Notes under the pieces: generated by a model
Database searches by the model: none
What the model was told of the DNA's origin: nothing
The model's input: the letters and a program-made list of their open reading frames with translations, nothing else
Assembly (NCBI GenBank): GCA_049792815.1
Contig: JBARBG010000025.1
Span: 1 to 64,000 of the forward strand
DNA: 64,000 nucleotides
Direction of reading: 5' to 3'
Source: DAIDKA01 sp049792815
GTDB lineage: Bacteria; Pseudomonadota; Gammaproteobacteria; Steroidobacterales; Steroidobacteraceae
In this document: positions 43,866 to 51,884 of the stretch, piece by piece
How the letters are laid out: every line of letters begins with the position of its first letter
How positions within the stretch are numbered: the stretch's first letter is position 1
Program-made: the position numbers and the translations under genes

Positions 43866-45172
43866 CTCGCGGGATACTCGTCATGGCGCTCGCCGCGTGC
43901 CTCGCTGGTGCGGCCAACAGCGCGCCTTTGGTCTACGACCGGGACTATCCCTTCATCCACTACGGTGACGCGCCGGTGCATAACGACATTGCGCGCCTGC
44001 AGAAGGGTCTGGAAGACGGGGCGGTGACTCTCTCGACCACACCGCAGCACGGGTACCTGGAGTCCCTGCTCAAGGCCCTGAACATCGATCCGGACTCGCA
44101 GACGCTGGTGTTTTCCAAGACCAGCCTGCAGATTGATGTCATAAGCCCTGCCACCCCGCGCGCCGTCTACTTCAACGACGACACCTATGTCGCGTGGGTG
44201 CAGCAGACTGGCATCATTGAAATCAACACCATGGATGCCGACCGGGGCCCGGTGTTCTACACACTGTCCGCGGCAGACCCCCATCCCCGGCTGGAACGCG
44301 AAGTGCTGCGCTGCCTGACCTGCCACGACTCGTATTCGGAGATGGGCGGAGGCGTACCGCGCTTCCTGTTCGAGTCCACCTTCGACGTGGACCACGGCAA
44401 GCTCATCCCCGACGCAGTTTCGCGGGAAACCTCGGATGCGACACCGATCGCACAGCGCTGGGGCGGCTGGTACGTGACCGGGCAGGACGGCGGCGCCGTG
44501 CACCTGGGCAACATCCAGACCCCGCCGACGGACACCCCGATCGAACTGAGCAGGGTCCGGCGCAGCAGCGTGGCGTCGCTGGCCTCACTGTTTGATACCT
44601 CGCCCTACCTGCGCAGCACCAGTGACATCGTCGCGCTGCTGGTGCTGGAGCATCAGACCTCCCTGCACAACCAGATCATTCGGGCCAACTACAAATCCCG
44701 CGCCATGCTGGAGCGGGCGCTGCCCGGCAGCGATGCGGCCACGCTGCATTGGTCGCAGCTGCCACCGCAGCTGCAGGGCCGGCTCGACCAGCTGCTGCGC
44801 CCGCTGGTGGAAGCGCTGCTCATGGGTGACGCCGCGCCCCTGCCCGACAAGGTGGTGGGCAGCAATGGCTACGCGACCTGGTTCCAGAATCAGGGGCCCA
44901 AGGATTCACAGGGGCGCTCGCTGCACAAACTGGATCTGAGCACGCGCGTGTTCCGGTATCCCTTGAGCTACCTGATCTATTCGGCGGGCTTCGATGCCCT
45001 GCCGCCCTTCGTGCGCGAACACGTCTATCAGGGACTCGCGCGCATCCTGCAGGCCCGTGACCCGGGCACTCCATACGGCAGTCGTAGCGCCGCCGACCGC
45101 GAGGCTGCCTACCAGATACTGTTCGCGACCAAACCCGAGTTTGCCCGGCAGATGGCCGCGCAGCGCGACTAA
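43862..45172 (+). CDS. Exported monoheme c protein of unknown function, NsrR-coupled
   Basis: A 436-residue periplasmic protein with a signal peptide (about 1-20) and a single heme c site, CLTCH (151-155). Regions around it are conserved-looking: YDRDYPFIHYG, VFSKTSLQIDVISPATPRAVYFNDD, VAWVQQTGIIEINTMDADRGPVFYTLSA, RWGGWYVTGQ and HQTSLHNQIIRANYKSRAML. The spacing suggests one heme in an otherwise helical protein; I do not recognise the family reaction. Its ATG overlaps the nsrR stop as ATGA, so the two are translationally coupled and share NO control. Candidate roles are NO or nitrite handling, or oxidation linked to PQQ dehydrogenases. It faces the alcohol dehydrogenase gene tail to tail. 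Confidence 0.8.
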   Translation: MTRGILVMALAACLAGAANSAPLVYDRDYPFIHYGDAPVHNDIARLQKGLEDGAVTLSTTPQHGYLESLLKALNIDPDSQTLVFSKTSLQIDVISPATPRAVYFNDDTYVAWVQQTGIIEINTMDADRGPVFYTLSAADPHPRLEREVLRCLTCHDSYSEMGGGVPRFLFESTFDVDHGKLIPDAVSRETSDATPIAQRWGGWYVTGQDGGAVHLGNIQTPPTDTPIELSRVRRSSVASLASLFDTSPYLRSTSDIVALLVLEHQTSLHNQIIRANYKSRAMLERALPGSDAATLHWSQLPPQLQGRLDQLLRPLVEALLMGDAAPLPDKVVGSNGYATWFQNQGPKDSQGRSLHKLDLSTRVFRYPLSYLIYSAGFDALPPFVREHVYQGLARILQARDPGTPYGSRSAADREAAYQILFATKPEFARQMAAQRD

Positions 45173-45175
45173 AGC

Positions 45176-47299
45176 TCAGTGCTGCTGGTGAGCCCCCGCG
45201 GCGGCTGGCGGCGCGCCGGACTGCGGATTGTTCTTCAGCTGATTGGCCTGGTCGATGATGAAGTCGCGGATCAGTGCGGTGTCCGCCGGCTGCAGGACCT
45301 CGGCAAAAGAGGCCATGCCCTTGTCCACCAGCACGCCCTTGAGCACGATCTGGTCAAAGCCCTCCTGGGACCACAGCAGGGGCGTGCGCGTCAGGTCCGG
45401 GAAGTTCGCACCTCGGGTCTGGCCGCGATCCCCGTGGCAGGCCGCGCAGTTGCGGGCGTACAGCTGTTCACCCCGGTGCACCTGGGCGGCCGTGGCCGTG
45501 GCCGGCGGCGGCAGCAGTGCGCGCGGCGTGTAAGGCTGGGGCTCGGGCAGCCTGGCGGTGCCACCCAGGGTGTACACCAGCATGCGCGAGTAGTTGGGCG
45601 CGTAGTAGTCGCCGGCGGCACCCCCGACGCTCACCGCGACGTACTGCTTGCCATCCAGTTCGTAGGTGATGGGCGCGGCCAGAACGGCCGTCTGGGTCTT
45701 CGCGGCCCACAGTATCTTGCCCGACCGCGCATCGAAGGCGCGAAACTCGTTACCCGATCCGGCGCCCTGAAATACCAGGCCGCCGGCAGTCGCGACCGCC
45801 CCGCCCGTGGGCCCCTGGTTCTCCGGCCCCCCCCAGACCTTCCTGCCGGTCTTGGGGTCGATTGCCTGCAGGTAGCCGACGAACTTGTTCAGCGCCTGTG
45901 GATGACTGCGGAAGTAAGTGAGCTGCGCAGTAAAGTCGATGCCCAGGTTGTAGCCAACCGGGTTCGGGGTGTAGGTCGGATCAAACACCATCGGGAAGGT
46001 GGCGATCTGGGTCGGCACGTACAGCAAGCCCGTCTGCGGGCTGTAGGCATTGGAGTGCCAGCCATGCGCGCCCTGCACACCGGGACTTAAGTCCCAGGGC
46101 TTGCCTTCCGGGTAACGCGCTTCCGGGTTGACGCGCGGGCGACCGGTCTTCAGGTCCACGCCATTGGCCCAGTTCACGTCGACGAACGGCGTGGCATTGA
46201 GCAGCTTGCCGGTGCGCGCCTCCAGCACATAGAAGAAGCCGTTCTTGCTGGGCTGAAGGAGTACACGCCGCTCCGCGCCACCGATGTTCATGTCAACCAC
46301 GGAGATCGGGCTTACCGCGTCATAGTCCCAGGTGTCGGCCGGTGTTTCCTGGTAGTGCCACACGTACTGACCGGTGTCGACGTTCAGCGCGACGACCGAG
46401 GCCAGGAACAGATCATCCTTGGCGCTTGGATCGCGGTAGTGATCATTCCACGGCGTGCCGTTGCCAATGCCGAAGTACACCAGGTTGGTGACCGGATCGA
46501 ACACCACGGCGTCCCAGACGGTGCCGCCGCCGCCGAGCTTCCACCACTGCCCGCCCCAGGTCTTGGCGGCCATCTGCATGGCGGGATTCTCAAAACCCTT
46601 CTTGGGGTCTCCGGGGATGGTGTAGAAGCGCCAATCCATCTTGCCGGTCTCGGCGTCATAGGCGCTGAGGTACCCGCGCACGCCATATTCGCCACCGGAC
46701 TCACCGATGAGAACCTTGCCCTTGGCCACGCGCGGCGCGCTGGTAATCGAGTAATGCTTGGTGCGGTCGATGGTCAGCACCGACCAGACTTCCTTGCCGG
46801 TCCTGGCGTTGATCGCCACCAGCCGCCCATCCAGCGTGCCCAGGTAGATCTTGCCGTTCCAGGCCGCGATGCCGCGGTTGACGATGCCGCAACAGACATT
46901 GCGGATCCAGGCACCGGGGGTTTTCGGATTGTATTGCCACAGCGTCTTGCCGGTGCGCGCATCGAAGGCATACACCTTGCTCCAGGCAGTGGAAACATAA
47001 ATCACTCCGTCAATCTCCAGCGGCGTCCCGGCCTGCGTGAGATTGGTGTCGTAGTCGGCGAACCAGGCCAGGCCCAGCTTCGAGAGGGTGTTCGGGTTGA
47101 TCTGGTTGAGCGGACTGTAGTGCTGCTCGGAGTAGGTGCCGCCGTAGGTCATCCAGTTGGCTGCCGTGGCCGCCGGATCCAGCATGCGCTGGGCGTTCAC
47201 ATTGGCGGCGTCCACCGCGGCGGCCTGTGAAGCGGTCGCAACGGCCAGCGCCGCGCCCACCGCCGCCAACCCCGGGAGCAGTTTCCAAGTACGCATCAT
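45176..47299 (-). CDS. PQQ-dependent quinohemoprotein alcohol dehydrogenase, predicted lanthanide type
   Basis: A 707-residue periplasmic enzyme: signal peptide (about 1-28), eight-bladed PQQ propeller (about 40-590), and C-terminal cytochrome c (CAACH 618-622). The adjacent-cysteine disulfide is at 136-137 (RNVCCGIVNRG). Metal/PQQ ligands: E204 (GGEYGVRGY), N280 (GIGNGTPWN), D325 (catalytic) and D327 in TWDYDAV. The +2 aspartate is the signature of lanthanide-dependent enzymes such as XoxF and PedH; calcium enzymes have Ala, Ser or Thr there. It would oxidise alcohols and pass electrons to the fused heme. ATG 47299 follows GGGGGAA. Divergent from the next propeller gene. Confidence 0.93.
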   Translation of the reverse strand: MMRTWKLLPGLAAVGAALAVATASQAAAVDAANVNAQRMLDPAATAANWMTYGGTYSEQHYSPLNQINPNTLSKLGLAWFADYDTNLTQAGTPLEIDGVIYVSTAWSKVYAFDARTGKTLWQYNPKTPGAWIRNVCCGIVNRGIAAWNGKIYLGTLDGRLVAINARTGKEVWSVLTIDRTKHYSITSAPRVAKGKVLIGESGGEYGVRGYLSAYDAETGKMDWRFYTIPGDPKKGFENPAMQMAAKTWGGQWWKLGGGGTVWDAVVFDPVTNLVYFGIGNGTPWNDHYRDPSAKDDLFLASVVALNVDTGQYVWHYQETPADTWDYDAVSPISVVDMNIGGAERRVLLQPSKNGFFYVLEARTGKLLNATPFVDVNWANGVDLKTGRPRVNPEARYPEGKPWDLSPGVQGAHGWHSNAYSPQTGLLYVPTQIATFPMVFDPTYTPNPVGYNLGIDFTAQLTYFRSHPQALNKFVGYLQAIDPKTGRKVWGGPENQGPTGGAVATAGGLVFQGAGSGNEFRAFDARSGKILWAAKTQTAVLAAPITYELDGKQYVAVSVGGAAGDYYAPNYSRMLVYTLGGTARLPEPQPYTPRALLPPPATATAAQVHRGEQLYARNCAACHGDRGQTRGANFPDLTRTPLLWSQEGFDQIVLKGVLVDKGMASFAEVLQPADTALIRDFIIDQANQLKNNPQSGAPPAAAGAHQQH

Positions 47300-47423
47300 G
47301 ATCGTTCCCCCAGGCATTTTATCGCAGCGCGCAATGATCTTGCGGCCGGGGATTGTAACCGCAAAACAATCGTGGGACAGCATCCTGACGTTCCGGCCAT
47401 GTAATCTAGCAGGCGTGTTGCAC

Positions 47424-49628
47424 ATGAAATGTTCCGGTTGGCGGGTGCGCCTGGGGTGGGTAGCGGCAGCAATCTTTTTTGCTGGCGCCGCTTGTGGTCA
47501 GACCCTGTTTGATCGCGGTCCTGTTGGATTCACGGACCCGCAGGCGCAGCGCGGCCAAACGGTTTATGCGGAAAACTGCGCCCTGTGTCATGGCCCCCAC
47601 CTGAATGACGGACAGTTCGGACCGCCCGTCAGGGGCGCCGCATTCAAGGCGCGCTGGCACGATCAGTTGCCGGTGGCCTTATGGGCTTCGATCATCAAGC
47701 GCATGCCGCCTGCCAGTCCGGGCAGTCTCGACAGCCGCGCCTATACCGACGTTGCGGCTTTCCTGCTGCGTGAAAACGGCGAGAAACCCGGATCCAGGGA
47801 GCTCACAGCCCCGAGCGGCCCGCTGTTGGCGGCGGCTGCGACTGAGCAAAATCCCCTCCCACCCAGCGCCGGCGGCGCGCGCCTCGGTAACGAGGACGCC
47901 GCTTACCATGCCGCCATGGCGGCGAGAAAAGCCTTGCTGGGCAGGCTCACGCCGGTGTCGGATGCGATGCTGCGAACGCCTGCAGCAAGCGATTGGCTGA
48001 TGTGGCGCGGCACCTATGCGACGCTCGCCTACAGCGCGCTCGCTCAGATCAACAGGAAGACGGTGCGTCATCTCGGTGTCGCCTGGACCCTGGCGTTGCC
48101 CCCCAGCGCCAACGAGACCGCACCCTTGGTGCATGACGGCGTGCTCTTCATCGAAAGCGGCAATACGGTGGAAGCGATCAATGCCGCCGACGGCACCATT
48201 CTGTGGCAATACCTGCGCGCCTTGCCCGAAGAACTTCACAGCGGTCGCGACGCACGGATGCGGGGGTTGGCGATTTATGGGGACAGACTTTATGCACCCA
48301 CCGCCGACGGGCACATCATTGCGCTGGACCTGAAGAGTGGCGATCTGCGCTGGGACCACGCAGTTGTTGCTCCTGAACTGGGATCGCGTCCTGGCCTGTT
48401 CGACGGCGCCTACTTCCATATTTCCGGCGGTCCGCTGCTCGTTCACGGCAAAGTCATCGTCGGCGTCAGTCTGGGGATCAATACCGGCGGCGGCGATTTC
48501 ATCCTCGGCCTGGACGCGCAAAGTGGCCACGAGATCTGGCGCTTCAACACCATCGCGCGGCCCGGCCAGCCTGGTGGCGACAGTTGGAATGGCGCCCCCG
48601 TCAATGAGCGCTACGGTTCGGGCGTCTGGTCGATCGGCAGCTATGATCCTGATTTGAACCTCGTGTATTTCGGGACCGGCAACACCTACGACGTCGGCAC
48701 CTTGCTCACGCCGCGCGCGCACCAGCGCCTGTCGAACAACGATGCGCTCTATACCGACTCGACGGTGGCGCTCGATGCCGACACCGGCAAGCTGTCCTGG
48801 CACTACCAACACATGAATCGCGACGTGTGGGATCTGGACTGGGCCTTCGAGCAATCGCTGGTAACCCTGTCCATCAAGGGCACGCCCACCAAACTGCTGG
48901 TGACCGGCGGCAAGAGCGCGATCTTCGACGCCGTCAACCGTGTCGATGGCCGCTATGCGTTCTCCAGGGATCTGGGCCTGCAGAACCTGGTCGCAAGAAT
49001 TGATGCCAATACCGGCCGGAAGATCATCAATCCGGCTCTCGAGCCGGTGGCAGGGCGGACCGACCTGGTCTGCCCGACGGCGACGGGCGCACGCAGCTGG
49101 CCGACGACGGCCATTGATCCCACGACGGGCTATCTCTATGTGCCGCTGGTGGACAATGACTGCATGGAATACAGCTGGGTCGCACGCGACGCCGCCACTG
49201 TCGCCGCCGGTGGTCAGGACATGCGCCTCAGGGCACGTCCGAAACCCGGTAACGACGGTCACTTCGGTCGCATCGATGCCATCGACCTTAAGACCGGGCA
49301 GGTTGTCTGGTCGAAGCGTCAACGCGCGCCGGTCGCGAGCTCGCTGCTGGCATCGGCGGGTGGCCTGGTATTCAGCGGCGCACGCGACCGACGCTTGCGG
49401 GCCTATGACGCTGCCAACGGCAATGTGTTATGGCAGGTGGTATTGAACGCCTCGCCCAGTTCCTCACCAGCGACCTACAGTGTCGATGGCGTCCAGTATC
49501 TGGTCGTCATTGCGGGCGGCGGCGGCGCCTTCGACTCCGGCACCCGCAGCCTCACGCCGGAAATAATCGATCCCCCCGCGGGCACGACCTTATGGGTGTT
49601 CAGGTTGCCCGCCGCGGGATTAGAATGA
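47424..49628 (+). CDS. Atypical PQQ-like propeller enzyme with N-terminal cytochrome c
   Basis: A 734-residue exported protein with reversed domain order: signal peptide (about 1-25), cytochrome c with CALCH (52-56), then a PQQ-dehydrogenase-type propeller (about 185-734). It retains N420 (FGTGN) and an aspartate pair D470/D472 in VWDLDWAFE at the catalytic position, but the vicinal Cys-Cys is missing and the metal-ligand Glu region reads GGGDF, with Asp. Seen together, PQQ binding is plausible but catalysis may differ from alcohol dehydrogenases. ATG 47424 has only AGG upstream; GTG 47415 or TTG 47418 would add two or three residues. Divergent from the alcohol dehydrogenase across 124 bp. 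Confidence 0.85.
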   Translation: MKCSGWRVRLGWVAAAIFFAGAACGQTLFDRGPVGFTDPQAQRGQTVYAENCALCHGPHLNDGQFGPPVRGAAFKARWHDQLPVALWASIIKRMPPASPGSLDSRAYTDVAAFLLRENGEKPGSRELTAPSGPLLAAAATEQNPLPPSAGGARLGNEDAAYHAAMAARKALLGRLTPVSDAMLRTPAASDWLMWRGTYATLAYSALAQINRKTVRHLGVAWTLALPPSANETAPLVHDGVLFIESGNTVEAINAADGTILWQYLRALPEELHSGRDARMRGLAIYGDRLYAPTADGHIIALDLKSGDLRWDHAVVAPELGSRPGLFDGAYFHISGGPLLVHGKVIVGVSLGINTGGGDFILGLDAQSGHEIWRFNTIARPGQPGGDSWNGAPVNERYGSGVWSIGSYDPDLNLVYFGTGNTYDVGTLLTPRAHQRLSNNDALYTDSTVALDADTGKLSWHYQHMNRDVWDLDWAFEQSLVTLSIKGTPTKLLVTGGKSAIFDAVNRVDGRYAFSRDLGLQNLVARIDANTGRKIINPALEPVAGRTDLVCPTATGARSWPTTAIDPTTGYLYVPLVDNDCMEYSWVARDAATVAAGGQDMRLRARPKPGNDGHFGRIDAIDLKTGQVVWSKRQRAPVASSLLASAGGLVFSGARDRRLRAYDAANGNVLWQVVLNASPSSSPATYSVDGVQYLVVIAGGGGAFDSGTRSLTPEIIDPPAGTTLWVFRLPAAGLE

Positions 49629-49635
49629 GTACACC

Positions 49636-49959
49636 ATGCTGGTAGTCACCACTGAAAATGTCGCCGGACACCGGATCCTCGAGACCAAGGGCCAGGTCTT
49701 CGGCGTCGTCGTCCGCAGCCGTGGTCTGGGGGGCAACATCATGGCGGGGCTGCGTTCGCTCGCCGGAGGTGAGATCGTCGAGTACACGCAGATGCTCGAA
49801 GAGGCCCGGCGCCACGCCATCGACCGGATGGTCAAGAATGCGCGCCTGATGCAGGCCAATGCCATTGTGATGATGCGTTTCGACTCCTCTGAAATGGGTC
49901 AGACCATGAGCGAAGTCGTGGCCTACGGAACCGCCGTCATCATCGACCCGGTGCCCTAA
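49636..49959 (+). CDS. ybjQ: YbjQ family protein
   Basis: A 107-residue member of the YbjQ/UPF0145 (heavy-metal-binding-like) family. Blocks LVVTTENVAGHRILETKGQVFGVVVRS, GLRSLAGGEIVEYTQMLEEAR and ANAIVMMRFDSSEMGQTMSEVVAYGTAV are diagnostic. Function unknown; the family forms pentameric rings. It starts seven bases after the propeller gene, suggesting shared transcription, with a small membrane protein immediately downstream. Confidence 0.95.
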   Translation: MLVVTTENVAGHRILETKGQVFGVVVRSRGLGGNIMAGLRSLAGGEIVEYTQMLEEARRHAIDRMVKNARLMQANAIVMMRFDSSEMGQTMSEVVAYGTAVIIDPVP

Positions 49960-49964
49960 AGCGC

Positions 49965-50252
49965 ATGCTGCGCAAGTTCGTACTCGTTGTTACGCTGCTG
50001 CTGGCGCTGCTGGGCCTATGGCTGTTGAGCCAGCGAAGCTGGGTGCCCGGCCTGCAGGTGCTGGCCACCGCCACCTTGATTTTCCTGGTCGTCGCCTTCG
50101 AGAGCTGGCGCTACCGCAAGGGTGTCGGCCCGCAGGGTGCGCGGTGGCAGCACACGGATGAAAAATTCGCCGACCCGATCAGCGGCGAGGAAATGGAAGT
50201 GCAGTACGACCCGGTGACCGGAGAGCGCCGCTACGTGCGGCGGACCTTCTGA
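49965..50252 (+). CDS. Small membrane protein, unknown function
   Basis: A 95-residue protein with two hydrophobic stretches (VLVVTLLLALLGLWLLSQ and LQVLATATLIFLVVAFESW) and a charged C-terminal tail (EEMEVQYDPVTGERRYVRR). It follows ybjQ by five bases on the same strand. The tail end overlaps the FAH-family gene from the other strand by 22 bp, and the YDPVTGERRY-like tail is seen in small proteins paired with YbjQ-type genes. No function assigned. Confidence 0.75.
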   Translation: MLRKFVLVVTLLLALLGLWLLSQRSWVPGLQVLATATLIFLVVAFESWRYRKGVGPQGARWQHTDEKFADPISGEEMEVQYDPVTGERRYVRRTF

Positions 50253-51070
50253 CGCTGTTCACCCAGGCCATCGATCCCCAAGTGGATCTCATCCCCTTCC
50301 TGCAGAAACACCGGTGGATTGCGGCCGCTGCCCACGCCGGCCGGAGTTCCGGTGCTGATGATGTCGCCGGGCTGCAGACTCATGAACTGGCTGACGTAGT
50401 GCACCAGGAAGGGCACGTTGAAAATCATGTCGCGGGTATTGCCATCCTGCATGCGCTGGCCGTTCACGTTCAGCCACAGATGCAGCGCGCCCAGGTCCCC
50501 GGCTTCATCCAAGCTCACCAGGTACGGCCCGAAGGGACCAAAGGTGTCACAGCCCTTGCCCTTGTCCCACTGTCCGCCACGCTCGATCTGGAAGTGCCGC
50601 TCTGAAAGGTCATTGCACACGCACACGCCGGCGACGTGCTCCAGCGCGCGCTCCAGCGGCACGTAGCGGGCTTCGCGGCCGATGACAATGCCGAGTTCGA
50701 CCTCCCAGTCGGACTTCTGCGAAGTCGGTGGCAGCATGACGTCATCGCTAGGTCCCATGATGGCCGAGGTCGCTTTCATGAAGATGATGGGCTCGGCCGG
50801 TATCTTCATTTTCGCTTCGGCGGCATGGTCGCGGTAGTTGAGGCCTATGCAGACGAACTTGCCGACCCCTGCCACCGGTTCGGCCAGGCGTGCCGTCGCG
50901 GCAACTTCCGGGAGGCCGGCCGGATTGACCGCCTGCAGCGCGGCGCATCCCGAGGCCAGCAGTTGCCGATCAATGTCGGCAACGACGCCGGACAGGTCGC
51001 GGCGCCGGCCCTGAGCATCCAGTACTCCCGGTTTTTCCTGACCCTTTGGGCCATGCCGAAACAGCTTCAT
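50231..51070 (-). CDS. Fumarylacetoacetate hydrolase family protein
   Basis: A 279-residue FAH-superfamily enzyme (C-C bond hydrolase or decarboxylase on beta-dicarbonyl compounds, Mg-dependent). After a short N-domain, the FAH domain starts at VCIGLNYRDHAAEAK, with PIIFMKATSAIMGPSDDV, the metal Glu pair SDWEVELGIVIG, NDLSERHFQ, FGPFGPYLVS and PGDIISTGTPAGVG. Closest in pattern to ureidoglycolate lyase-like and 2-keto-hydrolase enzymes, but the substrate is unknown. ATG 51070 overlaps the stop of the TetR gene by 4 bp, so the two are translationally coupled, and FAH expression follows the regulator. Confidence 0.92.
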   Translation of the reverse strand: MKLFRHGPKGQEKPGVLDAQGRRRDLSGVVADIDRQLLASGCAALQAVNPAGLPEVAATARLAEPVAGVGKFVCIGLNYRDHAAEAKMKIPAEPIIFMKATSAIMGPSDDVMLPPTSQKSDWEVELGIVIGREARYVPLERALEHVAGVCVCNDLSERHFQIERGGQWDKGKGCDTFGPFGPYLVSLDEAGDLGALHLWLNVNGQRMQDGNTRDMIFNVPFLVHYVSQFMSLQPGDIISTGTPAGVGSGRNPPVFLQEGDEIHLGIDGLGEQRQKVRRT

Positions 51071-51789
51071 GGAAGTCCCCCTTGCGGTCGCAGGCGGCGC
51101 ACCGGCGCCGGCGCACCCAGTATCGCCCGGGTATGTTCCCGGATGACAGACTTGATCATCTGCAAGCGCGGTGCGTCGAAGGCCGGCCACTTCAGCGCCT
51201 CCAGCGTGCTTTCGCGGTTGGTATGGAAAGTGGACACCTGCCCGAGGATGGCGGCCGCCTTGATCCGTGTCAGCTCATCGGCAGGCTCGCGACCCGTCGC
51301 AATGGCAATCAGGTGCGCCAGGGCCTGCAGGATGGGCATGCCGATGTTCTCCCGCAGCATTCCTATCGCGGGCCCTGCGCCATCGGCCTTGCCGCGGGTG
51401 ATGAACCGGCTCCAGCTTTCCGAGCCTGCCGCCACCAGACCGTCGGCCATGGCATCCAGCAGCGCGCACAAGGCGTCGATGGCCTCATCACGCGCCGCCG
51501 TCCGTCGCATCTGCCGCGCCTGGGTGAGTGCCGGCGACACGATGCTCAGCATGCGGTCGATGATGTGCTGGGCGCAGGCGCGGTGCAGACCTTCCTTGCC
51601 GCCAAAGTAGTATTGCAGCGCGGGCGGGTTGACGCCGGCGTCGGCGGCGATCTGGCGGGTCGAGGCCTTGTTGAAGCCCTCCTCGCCGAACACACGCAAC
51701 GCCGTAGCCACGATGCGGGCGCGGGTCTCCTCGCCTCTGGCATAACCGCCATCCTCAGGATGGCGGCGCTTGGTCCGGGTCATGGGCAT
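51067..51789 (-). CDS. TetR-family regulator, CecR-like
   Basis: A 240-residue repressor with an N-terminal TetR helix-turn-helix (TRARIVATALRVFGEEGFNKASTRQIAADAGVNPPALQYYFGGKEGLHRA) and a long ligand domain of the CecR/YbiH type (DUF1956). ATG 51789 follows AGGAGG at six bases. It is divergent from an emrA-emrB-nodT operon across 95 bp with inverted repeats, so it most likely represses that efflux system and its own operon; in E. coli CecR controls sensitivity to antibiotics. It also heads the FAH gene. Confidence 0.92.
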   Translation of the reverse strand: MPMTRTKRRHPEDGGYARGEETRARIVATALRVFGEEGFNKASTRQIAADAGVNPPALQYYFGGKEGLHRACAQHIIDRMLSIVSPALTQARQMRRTAARDEAIDALCALLDAMADGLVAAGSESWSRFITRGKADGAGPAIGMLRENIGMPILQALAHLIAIATGREPADELTRIKAAAILGQVSTFHTNRESTLEALKWPAFDAPRLQMIKSVIREHTRAILGAPAPVRRLRPQGGLP

Positions 51790-51813
51790 CACAATCCTCC
51801 TGCGACGGCCAAT

Positions 51814-51867
51814 GTATTCCACTTGACACAAAAGTTCCAGTCGGACAACATCTGCCGTTCGGAATAC
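51814..51867. promoter_or_regulatory. Efflux-operon promoter with flanking inverted repeats
   Basis: TTGACA (51823-51828) and CAACAT (51846-51851) with a 17-bp spacer form a promoter for the emrA operon: 6/6 and 3/6 consensus matches. The arms GTATTCC (51814-51820) and GGAATAC (51861-51867) bracket it as a perfect 7-bp inverted repeat spaced 40 bp apart. This is a natural place for the TetR-family regulator next door; direct binding is inferred. Confidence 0.5.
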
Positions 51868-51884
51868 TTCTGACAGGACCTGCC

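Noticed and set aside
47424..47500. Lipoprotein signal at the N-terminus of the propeller enzyme
   Set aside because: The cysteine at residue 24 is preceded by GAA, not a good lipobox; a normal signal peptide explains the region.
47679..49322. A 547-codon minus-strand frame opposite the propeller enzyme
   Set aside because: The plus-strand gene has a heme motif and PQQ-site residues; the opposite frame has none.
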